A DNA stretch of 64,000 bases from an uncultured Eubacteriales bacterium (GCA_934489735.1 CAKSSR010000011.1:1-64000), one strand, 5' to 3'; shown: positions 42,160 to 51,112, counted from the first letter of the stretch. Notes: generated from the letters alone by a model not told the origin. Translations and numbers: made by a program.

Positions 42160-42267
42160 ATGAATATGATGTATATGTATGAGAAATATGAGCATATTCG
42201 GATGCAATTGGAATATATTCATAAGGTTCAGATATATAGCAGCATTGGAAGGGGTTATATTTATTGA
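42160..42267 (+). CDS. 35-residue small ORF translationally coupled to rimM
   Basis: AGAGGA sits 5 nt before the ATG; 35 codons rich in Tyr, Met and Ile follow (MNMMYMYEKYEHIRMQ...). Its TGA overlaps the TTG start of rimM (TTGA), the arrangement of a coupled leader peptide. It occupies the place of ylqD in Bacillus but is not similar to it. Coding status is inferred from the ribosome site and overlap. Confidence 0.5.
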   Translation: MNMMYMYEKYEHIRMQLEYIHKVQIYSSIGRGYIY

Positions 42268-42779
42268 AAAAACAATATCTAGAAGTAGGTAAAATTGTCG
42301 GGACTCACGGAATAAGAGGGGATATTAAAGTATTCCCCTGGTGCAACGATGCAAATTTTATATGTGAGTTTAAGAAATTGTATCTAGATGATTTAAAAGA
42401 GTTAAAAGTATTGTCTTCCAGAGTCCATAAGAACATTTCAATTATAAAAATTGAAGGAATTGATTCTATAAATCAAGCAGAATTATTAAAAAATAAGATA
42501 TTATATATCAATCGTAATGACGCTAGATTGGAAAAGAATGAATACTTTATACAGGATTTAATTGGAATGAGCGTTTGCAATATAGACAATGGGGAAAAGT
42601 ACGGTGAATTAACAGATGTAATCAATACTGGTGCTAATGACATATATCAAGTTAAAGGGTTAGATAATGAAAAAGAGTATCTTGTTCCAGTTATTAACGA
42701 TGTCGTTAAAGAAATAGATACCGATAGAAATGTAATATACATTAGACCAATGAAAGGAATATTTGATGATGCGGATTGA
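42264..42779 (+). CDS. rimM: 16S rRNA processing protein RimM
   Basis: 171 residues, TTG start. RimM helps mature the 30S head around protein S19. VGKIVGTHGIRGDIKVFPWC at the N-terminus and the PRC-barrel part FIQDLIGMSVCN...VIRP-type end (NVIYIRPMKGIFDD) are typical. It overlaps trmD. Confidence 0.96.
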   Translation: MKKQYLEVGKIVGTHGIRGDIKVFPWCNDANFICEFKKLYLDDLKELKVLSSRVHKNISIIKIEGIDSINQAELLKNKILYINRNDARLEKNEYFIQDLIGMSVCNIDNGEKYGELTDVINTGANDIYQVKGLDNEKEYLVPVINDVVKEIDTDRNVIYIRPMKGIFDDAD

Positions 42780-43449
42780 TGTGATGACTTTATTTCCAGA
42801 AATGTGTGCCAATGTGACTGGTCAAAGTATAATTGGACGTGCGATAAAGAAAGGGATAATAGAGTTGTATTATCATCAGATAAGAGACTACTCAAACGAC
42901 AAACACAAGCGAGTGGATGACACTCCTTATGGGGGAGGCAACGGCATGTTAATGCAAGCTGAACCTATAGCATGTTGTTTTGAAGATATATGTAAAAAAG
43001 TAGGATCTAGACCACACTTTATTTATATGTCACCAAAAGGGGAAGTGCTCAATCAACGAAAAGTTAAAAATATTGTTGAAAATAACAACAATATATCAAT
43101 CTTATGTGGCCATTACGAAGGCGTAGATGAAAGAGTACTAGAAGAATATGCAGATGAATATATTTCTATAGGTGACTATGTACTTACTGGAGGCGAACTA
43201 CCAGCTTTAGTTTTTATTGATGCAATAGCAAGGCTTGTACCTGGAGTCCTTTCAAATTCTGAATGCTTTGAAGAAGAAAGCCATTACAATGGTATGTTGG
43301 AATACCCTCAATATACCAAACCGCAGACATGGAGAGGGAAAGAAGTACCAAGTGTATTATTATCTGGTCACCATGCGAATATAAAAAAATGGCGAGAAGA
43401 AAAAGCTTTGGAAGAAACGATGAAGTACAGACCTGACTTAATATTGTAA
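42766..43449 (+). CDS. trmD: tRNA (guanine37-N1) methyltransferase TrmD
   Basis: 227 residues; ATG at 42766 is 7 nt after AAAGGA, though 42769 is also possible. It is a SPOUT methyltransferase with a trefoil knot: DDTPYGGGNGMLMQAEP, LCGHYEGVDERV and SIGDYVLTGGELPALV. It overlaps the end of rimM by 14 nt. rplS, which usually follows, is not there; copy B of the mobile element is. Confidence 0.96.
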   Translation: MMRIDVMTLFPEMCANVTGQSIIGRAIKKGIIELYYHQIRDYSNDKHKRVDDTPYGGGNGMLMQAEPIACCFEDICKKVGSRPHFIYMSPKGEVLNQRKVKNIVENNNNISILCGHYEGVDERVLEEYADEYISIGDYVLTGGELPALVFIDAIARLVPGVLSNSECFEEESHYNGMLEYPQYTKPQTWRGKEVPSVLLSGHHANIKKWREEKALEETMKYRPDLIL

Positions 43450-43486
43450 AAAGATTAAATAGTAAAGTAAATAATAAAGAATTGAT

Positions 43487-43625
43487 AGAAACGACCACGC
43501 ACACTCGTGACTTTAGTTATGAGTTAGTGGAAGAACCGTAGGAACTACGGGGATAGCTTGGTAAATATCTTTCCGTTAGGAGAGAGTTCCCAAGAACCCT
43601 GCGACTTTAGTCGTGGGAGGTTCAG
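43487..43625 (+). mobile_element. 139-bp IS200/IS605-derived mini-element, copy B
   Basis: Identical over 139 bp to copy A. The left flank is TTGAT, the right flank AGAATT. Inserted 37 nt after trmD. A TATAAT lies 21 bases to its right, so it may sit between the two halves of a promoter. Confidence 0.92.
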
Positions 43626-43644
43626 AGAATTAAAGTGGTCTAAT

Positions 43645-43890
43645 GTATAATAACGGTAGGATATGGACAGTCCGAACCTAAAGCCTATTTAGAATATGTA
43701 TATCCCAGTTCACCAAGAGCTGAGGCTTCTGTTAAATAGTTTACCAGACGTATGGCATAAGGGTTATACGTTGCATTGGTCAGCATGATAAATTGCAGCA
43801 ATCGTATGATAATAGTAAGAAAAAAATATGCATTGTCTAGCACCTTTTTACTTATATATAATACTATTTTATACGATTGAATTACTGGTA
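43645..43890 (+). ncRNA. Candidate structured RNA after trmD
   Basis: TATAAT at about 43647 is followed by a gene-free stretch with several stems: GGATAT/ATATCC around CTAAA/TTTAG, CAGTTC/GAGCTG (loop ACCAA), ACCA plus ACGTAT pairing with ATACGT plus TGGT, and a long imperfect inverted repeat CAATCGTAT...ATACGATTG (about 43798-43883). No known family was recognised and no T-run marks an end. Confidence 0.4.
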
Positions 43891-43965
43891 GACTACAAAA
43901 TAGGAATTTCTTAATTGAAATTAAGAAAAGTCTACAATTATCTTATAATTAGGGGAGAATCATTT

Positions 43966-44379
43966 ATGTTCGTTAAAGATATAACGGTAAAAAATCAAGT
44001 TGGATTACATGCTCGTCCTGCTACATTTTTCATTCAAAAAGCAAATGAATTCAAATCTTCTATCTGGGTAGAGAAAGAAGAGAGAAGAGTAAATGCAAAG
44101 AGTTTATTGGGAGTACTTTCATTAGGGATAGTAGGGAATACAAGTATCAGAGTTATAGCTGATGGTCCTGATGAGAAAGAAGCTGTATCAGCTTTGGAAG
44201 AATTGATTAACTCAGGTTTCGATTATGTAAACAAAACTCAGACTCAGTCAAGAGTTTATGGAGGAACTGCTTTCAGAAGCGAAGGACCAAGAGGCCCTGT
44301 TTATCCTAGTGATAAACCAATGGATTCAGTTTCTTCTCAATTCTCAAATGAAATGAATAATCCTAATTCAATTATTTAA
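43966..44379 (+). CDS. HPr-family phosphocarrier with C-terminal extension
   Basis: 137 residues; GGGGAG precedes the ATG at 43966. Residues 1-87 are an HPr domain with the phosphotransfer His15 (GLHARPA) and the regulatory Ser46 (NAKSLLG), so both PTS transfer and HPr-kinase control are possible. Residues 88-137 are an added Ser/Gly/Pro-rich tail not present in the usual 88-residue HPr. No PTS enzyme gene is visible. A terminator follows. Confidence 0.92.
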   Translation: MFVKDITVKNQVGLHARPATFFIQKANEFKSSIWVEKEERRVNAKSLLGVLSLGIVGNTSIRVIADGPDEKEAVSALEELINSGFDYVNKTQTQSRVYGGTAFRSEGPRGPVYPSDKPMDSVSSQFSNEMNNPNSII

Positions 44380-44393
44380 TATTTTTTTAAAAA

Positions 44394-44428
44394 GGCTCTC
44401 GTAGATTCTAACGAGGGCCTATTTTTTT
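44394..44428 (+). terminator. Terminator after the HPr gene
   Basis: GGCTCTCGT/ACGAGGGCC, 8-nt loop, then TATTTTTTT. Three copies of TCATTTTTAA follow at 44431-44460 and run into the spoIIIAH stop. Confidence 0.9.
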
Positions 44429-44456
44429 AATCATTTTTAATCATTTTTAATCATTT

Positions 44457-45035
44457 TTAATTATTATTCTCATGCTCTATGATTTTAATATTGTCGCAGT
44501 TCAAACCAGTTTGACCAAGAATTATATCTTTTATTATCACAGCTGAATTCTCGTCTAACTTTTTGTTAGCGATTATCACGCTGCACTCATCATTTTGTAT
44601 CATAACCATTACATTTTCAAAGCCTTTGGCTTTTATCAGATTCTCAATATTAGTTTCTCTTTGAATGTTGTCAGTAATTTTCGATATAATCTTTAAAGCT
44701 TCATTCTTAATTTCATCACTGGAATTTACATCTCCTAAAGAATTCTTAGCCTTTTCCAATGCTTCGTCTCTAGCCTTATTCCTATTCATTTGAGCTTGAG
44801 AAAAATAATCTTCTTTTTCATTCTCGCTGCCTGATGAAGCATTATTTTCTTCATTATTAGAAGGTTCTATGTAATTGTTAACATATTTCGCTTCTCCAAG
44901 ATGTTTATTGCCCTCGTCCATAGAGGTTGTAGTTATTAAAGACTTATTATCAGAGAATTGCCAATTAAGATAAACAGCGGCACCCAAAGCTAATATTAAA
45001 GCAGATAAAACTAATTGTCTCTTTCCAAATTTCAT
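44457..45035 (-). CDS. spoIIIAH: Stage III sporulation protein AH
   Basis: 192 residues: an N-terminal transmembrane anchor (RQLVLSALILALGAAVYLNWQ, about 5-25), an acidic linker, and a C-terminal ring-building YscJ/FliF-like domain (about 95-190; KALIKAKGFENVMVMI-like end). It forms, with forespore SpoIIQ, the channel between mother cell and forespore. Last gene of the spoIIIAC-AH run. Confidence 0.93.
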   Translation of the reverse strand: MKFGKRQLVLSALILALGAAVYLNWQFSDNKSLITTTSMDEGNKHLGEAKYVNNYIEPSNNEENNASSGSENEKEDYFSQAQMNRNKARDEALEKAKNSLGDVNSSDEIKNEALKIISKITDNIQRETNIENLIKAKGFENVMVMIQNDECSVIIANKKLDENSAVIIKDIILGQTGLNCDNIKIIEHENNN

Positions 45036-45064
45036 GATATATAGTCCTCCAAGTCAATAAAATT

Positions 45065-45640
45065 TTACTTATGTCGATTTTTTTCATTTTGCGGTGATGA
45101 TTTCGTTACAAATACGTGATTGCTGGTAACATTTAATGCAATTGTTATGGCATTTGTTATCCTTTCTTGAACCTTTGGATCATTTCCGCCGTCACATATA
45201 ACTACCACTCCACGAATTTTTGGCTTTTTCTCTGTTACCACTAAGGCTTTTTCAGTTCCGTCTTTATTTTTGACTTTAATATATCTTTTCTCACTATCCC
45301 CACTTTTTTGCACTTTAGTTGTCTTACCATCGCATATGTCTTTAGCTTTTTGATTATTCTTTCTTTCCTCGGTTGCATATACTATTTCACCATCACTTTC
45401 TATAGTCACTAACACGTCACAATTGCCAGCTCCATCTATCTTAGAGATAATATTTTTTATATTTTGTTCAAGCTTAGCTACATAATGTTGTTGATTTTCA
45501 ATAGAGTGCGAAGTTTTTTCATCAGATATCTTTTGATTATTAAATAAAGTAGAAATAAATATCAATATTATACCAATTATCCCGGCAATCACAATAATAT
45601 TTTTCTTGTTATATTTCCTTAATATAGCGCTCAAATCCAA
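45065..45640 (-). CDS. spoIIIAG: Stage III sporulation protein AG
   Basis: 191 residues with one N-terminal transmembrane helix (about 13-32) and the ring-building motif region GAGNCDVLVTIESDGEIVYATEE and VRGVVVICDGGNDPKVQERIT-type block, typical of SpoIIIAG, which makes the large ring of the feeding-tube complex. It lies 30 nt before spoIIIAH and 20 nt after spoIIIAF. Confidence 0.93.
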   Translation of the reverse strand: MDLSAILRKYNKKNIIVIAGIIGIILIFISTLFNNQKISDEKTSHSIENQQHYVAKLEQNIKNIISKIDGAGNCDVLVTIESDGEIVYATEERKNNQKAKDICDGKTTKVQKSGDSEKRYIKVKNKDGTEKALVVTEKKPKIRGVVVICDGGNDPKVQERITNAITIALNVTSNHVFVTKSSPQNEKNRHK

Positions 45641-45660
45641 ATCAATCTATCTCCTTAAGT

Positions 45661-46143
45661 TCAACATTCTATTATTTCGGATGTCAATCCTATATTCTCA
45701 TTTATCATTTTCTTAACCTCCTCCTCAAATTTTATATTGTCTTTATCCAGATATATTAGTACCTTTATAATAGATATGCTAGATTTGTCCTCAGTATCCA
45801 TTATCACATTAATTTTTTTAGCCGTCACATTTATACTATCCAAATGTTTCTTTATAATTGGCAATAGATTTCTTGTCATATTGTCATTTGTCTGTTCACT
45901 TATCTTATTCATGAATTGATTATCTTGCTCTCTGCTAACCTTATTCCTGTCTGTTGATAAAAAATCATATATACTTATCTTAGCCATGTTTGATATGGAA
46001 AAGACTAAGGTATAAATTATAAACGCACTCATGACAAATTTCACTATTTTCTCCATGTTTCCATTCGGATAAATAAATTCTATTATGCTGCATGCTATCG
46101 TTATGATACATATTACTATCCCAAAGTTCCTGATTACATTCAA
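45661..46143 (-). CDS. spoIIIAF: Stage III sporulation protein AF
   Basis: 160 residues, starting with TTG that overlaps the spoIIIAE stop (TTGA). Two N-terminal transmembrane segments (about 5-50) precede a ferredoxin-like domain (about 75-158) ending in IIEC. It is a mother-cell membrane part of the SpoIIIA-SpoIIQ complex; assignment rests on position and topology. Confidence 0.88.
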   Translation of the reverse strand: MNVIRNFGIVICIITIACSIIEFIYPNGNMEKIVKFVMSAFIIYTLVFSISNMAKISIYDFLSTDRNKVSREQDNQFMNKISEQTNDNMTRNLLPIIKKHLDSINVTAKKINVIMDTEDKSSISIIKVLIYLDKDNIKFEEEVKKMINENIGLTSEIIEC

Positions 46144-47270
46144 TTTGTCATTCCCCCTGATATAAAAATTAAGGAAGTTGATATTATCATTATAATTGCT
46201 GAAGAAAATATGATGGCTATCATTATATTTAAAGACTTTATGATTCCTTTAACCATATTCGATACTTGCGGCAGATCAAATATGCTTCCTATTATCACGC
46301 ACACATTTAAAGATAGGCTCCACATAGAACATTCTATTACAATTGGAAGAAAAATAAATAAAATAGCAACTATTCCGAAGGCCCCAATGCTGGATTTAAG
46401 TAAATTTACATATCCATAAACAGTCGAGAAAGCCCCGCTTACAGCAGACCCAACGACCGGTATAAGACTCCCAATCATCGCTTTAACAGCCTTTTGACCA
46501 ATGCTATCTGCGGATGAAGAAATTATGTTTTGCAACGTCAAGATTATAGAAAATATAGATACTATAGCGACTAACAACTTATTTATAATTTTATAGGACA
46601 CGTCAGGAATACGAGATAAATTTAATCTGGGCGAAATAGAAGAGACAATATTGATAGCCAGAATGATATATACTAAGGGAATTATGAACTCGCTTGATAA
46701 TTTAAACAAAACTTCATTAAAAGTCATCATAGTGGTCTGATAAGCAATCGACGATAAGGCTTGACCAGTCGAAGCCATTACGCATGATATTATCGGAATG
46801 TAAGAAAGCATGAAAGTAGAAGAATATTTTAAGACATTGCCAGCATTTGAAAGACATTTGACAACAGGATTCACGATTGATATACATATGCATAAGCTAC
46901 TGACAGCATTTATCAAGCCACTCAATGGTTTAGAAGAGAAAGAATCTTTAAAACTATCCATAAGGGCACACAACAAGATAATACCTAGACAGACAGATAT
47001 AGCACGAAGAGGCTTTCTGATATAAATAGAAGACAACTTTGTTACCTCAGACAGTATTTTGTCTATACTTATATTGGACAAACTCTTCCAATCTAGATCC
47101 ACAACTCCTAAGTTGTCAAGGGATTCTCTTACATTATTAGGGAGATCATTGAATAATTGTACGGCACCACTGGCATCAAGTTGCTCGTTGTAAACATCTG
47201 CATTAGCATTGATGACAAAAAGTGAAAAGATTAATAAAATAATTAAAAATAGAAGTTTACTTTTATACAT
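46140..47270 (-). CDS. spoIIIAE: Stage III sporulation protein AE
   Basis: 376 residues with a signal-like N-terminus (MYKSKLLFLIILLIFSLFV) and about seven further transmembrane segments. GSLIPVVGSAVSGAFSTVYG and SSIGAFGIVAILFIFLPI are strongly conserved SpoIIIAE blocks. It is a polytopic core of the complex, possibly with a transport role. Overlaps spoIIIAF by 4 nt. Confidence 0.95.
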   Translation of the reverse strand: MYKSKLLFLIILLIFSLFVINANADVYNEQLDASGAVQLFNDLPNNVRESLDNLGVVDLDWKSLSNISIDKILSEVTKLSSIYIRKPLRAISVCLGIILLCALMDSFKDSFSSKPLSGLINAVSSLCICISIVNPVVKCLSNAGNVLKYSSTFMLSYIPIISCVMASTGQALSSIAYQTTMMTFNEVLFKLSSEFIIPLVYIILAINIVSSISPRLNLSRIPDVSYKIINKLLVAIVSIFSIILTLQNIISSSADSIGQKAVKAMIGSLIPVVGSAVSGAFSTVYGYVNLLKSSIGAFGIVAILFIFLPIVIECSMWSLSLNVCVIIGSIFDLPQVSNMVKGIIKSLNIMIAIIFSSAIIMIISTSLIFISGGMTN

Positions 47271-47273
47271 AGC

Positions 47274-47663
47274 TTATCCTTTTATAAGATCCAAAGTTAT
47301 ACGAATTATCTCTTCAAAAAGTGGCAAAGAGATCATTATTATAGATAACTTACCAATCAGTTCTACTCTAGATGACATGGCTGACTCTCCTGCATCATGA
47401 CATAAGTCAGAAACAAATTGAGTTAAGAAACAAATTCCTAGAGTTTTGAAAATTATTAAGCAATATTCTTGAGGAAGATTACTTATATTTATGATGTCTT
47501 TGACTTTATATATCGCTGGGACAATATTGTTCACAATAAAGAAAATTAAAATGATTCCAACTAGAATACTTATTACCAAAGCATATTCAGGAACATACTT
47601 TTTTAACATAGAACTCATAATTATTGAGATGACAGTTACTCCAAGTATAGCTAATATGTTCAC
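47274..47663 (-). CDS. spoIIIAD: Stage III sporulation protein AD
   Basis: 129 residues, four transmembrane segments, with ILVGIILIFFIVNNIVPAI and LCHDAGESAMSSRVELIGK as the family signature. It is placed between AC and AE as in other spore formers. Confidence 0.94.
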   Translation of the reverse strand: MNILAILGVTVISIIMSSMLKKYVPEYALVISILVGIILIFFIVNNIVPAIYKVKDIINISNLPQEYCLIIFKTLGICFLTQFVSDLCHDAGESAMSSRVELIGKLSIIMISLPLFEEIIRITLDLIKG

Positions 47664-47687
47664 AAATAATGGCCTCCTAAGATTTTT

Positions 47688-47882
47688 TTAAAGTCCGAAG
47701 ATAGATTTTACCGTTCTAAATAAAATATCAATCTCTTTAACTATTATCATTAAAACAACTATTAAGCCTGCTAAAGTAGTTAACATAGCCTGCTCTTCTC
47801 TTCCTGACCTTATCAAAAGCTGATTTAAGACAGAAACTATTATACCTATGGCAGCAATTTTAAATATTAGATCTATATTCAC
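47688..47882 (-). CDS. spoIIIAC: Stage III sporulation protein AC
   Basis: 64 residues from the GTG at 47882 with AGAGG upstream; the longer frame to 47960 adds an unrelated N-terminus. NIDLIFKIAAIGIIVSVLNQ and GREEQAMLTTLAGLIVVLMI are the standard SpoIIIAC sequence (two transmembrane helices). It is here the first gene of the operon: spoIIIAA (ATPase) and spoIIIAB do not precede it. Confidence 0.94.
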   Translation of the reverse strand: MNIDLIFKIAAIGIIVSVLNQLLIRSGREEQAMLTTLAGLIVVLMIIVKEIDILFRTVKSIFGL

Positions 47883-47980
47883 AAACGAACCTCTTTTCAC
47901 AAATAATCTATAATCTTGTCCTAATGTAATAATACTTAAGGGGAAAAGGAAATATTCCAAAAATATTAACTGATATAGAT

Positions 47981-48019
47981 AAAAAAAGCCGATTCAAGGA
48001 ACTAAGTCCCATGAATCGG
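47981..48019 (-). terminator. Terminator after the small zinc protein gene
   Basis: CCGATTCA/TGAATCGG with a 15-nt loop; on the minus strand it is followed by CTTTTTTTA. It separates this gene from the spoIIIA operon. Confidence 0.9.
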
Positions 48020-48053
48020 TATAAGATTATATAAAAACTAAAAAGGATTACTA

Positions 48054-48398
48054 TCAGTCACCACAAGACTCGCTAAGACTTGAAGAACTAGGATCAAAGT
48101 CAAAATCATGTATAGCTTCCTTAACCTCTTCTGGTAAAAAGTCAGGACTAAAGTGCATTTCTCTAGAAATATCTGACGAATTCATAATGCAATCTTTATG
48201 AACTTGATAGAAATCACCATCACGGCCTTTAACAGAGCAAACAAAATCATCATTTTTTAAAGAACTAAGAGGCTTTCCACAAACAGAACAATCAGTATCT
48301 TGTATTTCTTCACCTTCGACTTTATATTTTTTTAAAAAATCTACTATTACTTTAGCACCTTCTTCTCTAGCGCCTTCTATTTCTTCTTTGGTCATCAT
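48054..48398 (-). CDS. Small protein with a LIM-like half zinc finger
   Basis: 114 residues from the ATG at 48398, with AAAGGAG about 10 nt upstream; the frame further up has no site. A CxxC pair (DCSVCGKPL, about residues 36-44) and a later HKDC (about 68-71) make a C-x2-C...H-x2-C pattern that can bind one zinc ion. Both ends are acidic or charged, with a Ser-rich tail (SSSSLSESCGD). It has its own terminator. No family recognised. Confidence 0.7.
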   Translation of the reverse strand: MMTKEEIEGAREEGAKVIVDFLKKYKVEGEEIQDTDCSVCGKPLSSLKNDDFVCSVKGRDGDFYQVHKDCIMNSSDISREMHFSPDFLPEEVKEAIHDFDFDPSSSSLSESCGD

Positions 48399-48548
48399 AA
48401 CAAAACAACTCCTTTTAAAATATAATAATGAACTGTAAAGCAATATATATCTAAAGTTCACAATATAATTATAACATTCTAGAATCCATTTGTCAAGATT
48501 TGCATTAATCAACAAGAATGCATGGATATATAAGCAAAATTATAATAA

Positions 48549-48577
48549 TTGAAAAAAATAATTATAAATGCTAATAT
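48549..48577 (+). promoter_or_regulatory. Sigma-A promoter of the ABC transporter operon
   Basis: TTGAAA, 17-base spacer, TAATAT, about 48 nt before the ATPase gene. The surroundings are very AT-rich. Confidence 0.5.
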
Positions 48578-48624
48578 AATATATAATAAAAAAAATATAA
48601 ACTTGAAAGGAGCAGATAATAAAA

Positions 48625-49332
48625 ATGTTAGAAATCGTTAACTTGACAAAGAAATATGGAAAAGATAAAGAAGCAGTTAAGAACTTGAGCATCAAGGTTG
48701 AACCAGGTGACTTGTATGGATTTATCGGACATAATGGGGCAGGAAAGACTACCACGATAAAATCTATAGCCGGGATACTAGACTTTGACGAAGGAGATAT
48801 ATTAATAGACTCTTTATCAATAAAAAAGGATCCCCAGTCATGCAAAAGTAAGATAGCTTATATCCCTGACAACCCAGATATATACGATTACTTGACAGGA
48901 TCACAATATCTGAATTTCATATGTGATATATTTGAAGTAATGAAGGATCAAAGAGAAAGTCTTATAGAGAAATATGCAAGCATTTTTAAGATAAATGCAA
49001 GCTTAGGGAAGATTATATCATCATATTCTCATGGAATGAAACAAAAATTAGCTCTAATATCAGCATTAGTACACAGTCCAGATATACTTGTATTAGACGA
49101 GCCTTTTGTCGGACTTGACCCAGAGGCTTCACATAGTTTAAAAGAGATAATGAAGAGTTTATGCAAGAAAGGAAAATCTATCTTTTTTTCGACGCACATA
49201 TTAGAAGTTGCAGAAAAATTATGTAACAAGATAGGAATAATTAGAAACGGAGAACTAATTGTATCGGGAGCGACAAAAGATATAGTAGGAAATAAAGGCT
49301 TGGAGGAAGTTTTTATGGAGGTGATGGAATGA
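48625..49332 (+). CDS. ABC transporter ATP-binding protein
   Basis: 235 residues. Walker A GHNGAGKTTT (about 37-46), signature SYSHGMKQK (about 134-142; the S of LSGGQ is kept, the rest varies), Walker B ILVLDEPFVGLDP and H-loop STHILEVAEKLC. It belongs to the CcmA/drug-exporter class. AAAGGAG upstream. It overlaps the permease gene (ATGA). Confidence 0.94.
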   Translation: MLEIVNLTKKYGKDKEAVKNLSIKVEPGDLYGFIGHNGAGKTTTIKSIAGILDFDEGDILIDSLSIKKDPQSCKSKIAYIPDNPDIYDYLTGSQYLNFICDIFEVMKDQRESLIEKYASIFKINASLGKIISSYSHGMKQKLALISALVHSPDILVLDEPFVGLDPEASHSLKEIMKSLCKKGKSIFFSTHILEVAEKLCNKIGIIRNGELIVSGATKDIVGNKGLEEVFMEVME

Positions 49333-50972
49333 TAAAGAAAGCAATAAGACTATTTCGAGTCGAAATGAAGGATATCTTAGGAATAAATAAAATAATTCAT
49401 TCTGATAAAGACTTTAAGTTACTAAGAATTATTGGACTGCTTGTATGTCTATTAATATTTTCTCTCATTTCTTGCGCTCTGTCATACGGATACTACAGGT
49501 CCCTTGCCCCTTCGTTATATATCAATGGCCATATTGATCAAGTCTTAACAATTGCCTTTGCTTCCTCTTGTCTTGTCTTATTTACGACTAATATTTCTAA
49601 GGCTGCCATGAGTCTCTTCTCATATAAGGATTATGACATTCTCATGTCTCTTCCAATAAAGCTGAGTTCAGTAATATTAAGCAAGATGACAATATTATAT
49701 ACCGTCAATCTTCTGTCCCTGGCCACATTTATTATTCCCTCATTGATAGTCTATTGTCATTATGTTTATGTAAAGGCAGAGTTCTTCTTGACATTTGGTA
49801 TCTTAATGCTATTTATTCCAATCATTCCATTAACTCTTTCTACTATTGTCTCTATCATAGTATCTTTCTTATCGTATAATTTAAAAAATAGAAAGATTTT
49901 TAATACATTGGTCACATTTTTGCTTATCGCTTTCTTATTGTTCGTATCAAATTTAATACTTCGGCCTGATTTTATTGATAAAAGTGTTGTTTCCAATATA
50001 ATAAATGTCTCGAATGTATTCCCGTTGTCAATTATATTTACTAAAGCATTGATAGAGCTAAATATTCCTTATATTTTTCTATTTATACTGGCTTCTGCCT
50101 CAGTTGAAGTAATATTTATATCCCTCATATATAAACATTATAAAAATCTTCACTTGATCGTTACTACTTATAAGGTTTCGTCATCCGATACAAAGAAAAT
50201 TAAAAATGAAGTAAGCTCTCGCTTTAAGTCTCTGTTTAAAAGAGAAGTCAAAAGGTATATTGCAGTTCCCTCTTACATGATCAATACAATTATAGGCCCT
50301 GTCACATTGATATTAATTTGTGCCTCTTTTGTATTTTTCTTTGACGGATATATTAAAGATAGTTTAAATGCATTCTCAAATTTGCATGTTATCTCTATTA
50401 AATCTGTAATTTCTGTAGCTTTTTCTGTAATATGTTGCATTTTCTTAACCACTTCCTGTACAACCAGTTGCTCTATATCAATTGAGGGTAAAAATTATTG
50501 GATTTTGCAATCCTCCCCTGTCTCGTATCAAGATATCTTTAATAGTAAGATATTATTGAGCACACTTGTCAACTCTGGCTTAATGGCTGTCATAGATTTA
50601 CTATTTTCTATCGCCTTCAGGTTGAATTTTCTTGACATAATCTATTCTATTGTCATCCAATTCTCATTTATTTTATTTACTTCTGTCCTTGGGATATTAG
50701 TTAATCTTAAACTGCCTAAAATGGAGTGGCAAAATGAATCCGTTGTCGTCAAACAAAGTGCTTCTGTCTTAGTAAGTATACTATTAAGCTTGCTTGGATT
50801 AGTAATTAACTTAGTTTCTATAGTAATATTCTTCTTTTCCTTAGTATTTAGTGGCTTTTCGGTAAAAAATTCCGTCCCATTGTCAATTTTTATATCATCA
50901 TTCATTATATTATTAATAACTTTCTTATTATACAAATATATTTTAAAACATCCTAAGCTAAGACAAGTCTAG
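49329..50972 (+). CDS. ABC exporter permease of unknown substrate
   Basis: 547 residues with about 12 hydrophobic segments (for example 30-55, 75-95, 115-140, 150-175, 190-210, 240-262, 315-340, 355-380, 410-435, 440-460, 480-505, 515-540). A central basic cytoplasmic stretch KKIKNEVSSRFKSLFKREVKRY is seen. It resembles the large ABC-2-type permeases paired with CcmA-type ATPases in Clostridia. Substrate is unknown. The codon use of T-rich codons is stronger than in the ATPase gene. Confidence 0.88.
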   Translation: MIKKAIRLFRVEMKDILGINKIIHSDKDFKLLRIIGLLVCLLIFSLISCALSYGYYRSLAPSLYINGHIDQVLTIAFASSCLVLFTTNISKAAMSLFSYKDYDILMSLPIKLSSVILSKMTILYTVNLLSLATFIIPSLIVYCHYVYVKAEFFLTFGILMLFIPIIPLTLSTIVSIIVSFLSYNLKNRKIFNTLVTFLLIAFLLFVSNLILRPDFIDKSVVSNIINVSNVFPLSIIFTKALIELNIPYIFLFILASASVEVIFISLIYKHYKNLHLIVTTYKVSSSDTKKIKNEVSSRFKSLFKREVKRYIAVPSYMINTIIGPVTLILICASFVFFFDGYIKDSLNAFSNLHVISIKSVISVAFSVICCIFLTTSCTTSCSISIEGKNYWILQSSPVSYQDIFNSKILLSTLVNSGLMAVIDLLFSIAFRLNFLDIIYSIVIQFSFILFTSVLGILVNLKLPKMEWQNESVVVKQSASVLVSILLSLLGLVINLVSIVIFFFSLVFSGFSVKNSVPLSIFISSFIILLITFLLYKYILKHPKLRQV

Positions 50973-50984
50973 GTAAAGATTTTT

Positions 50985-51022
50985 AAGATCATTGCTGCAA
51001 AAAAGTGATGATCTTTTATTTA
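50985..51022 (+). terminator. Terminator after the ABC operon
   Basis: AAGATCAT/ATGATCTT, 15-nt loop, then TTATTTAT. Confidence 0.85.
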
Positions 51023-51112
51023 TGCATAAGTTTAAGTTGTCTAGAATACATTTATTTTATAACGATTAGTAATTTTCTTTGCCTTAATTTACGAAAGGAC
51101 TGACTCAAACAT

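Noticed and set aside
44431..44460. Three TCATTTTTAA units as a regulatory repeat
   Set aside because: Very AT-rich and just behind a terminator; most likely simple slippage.
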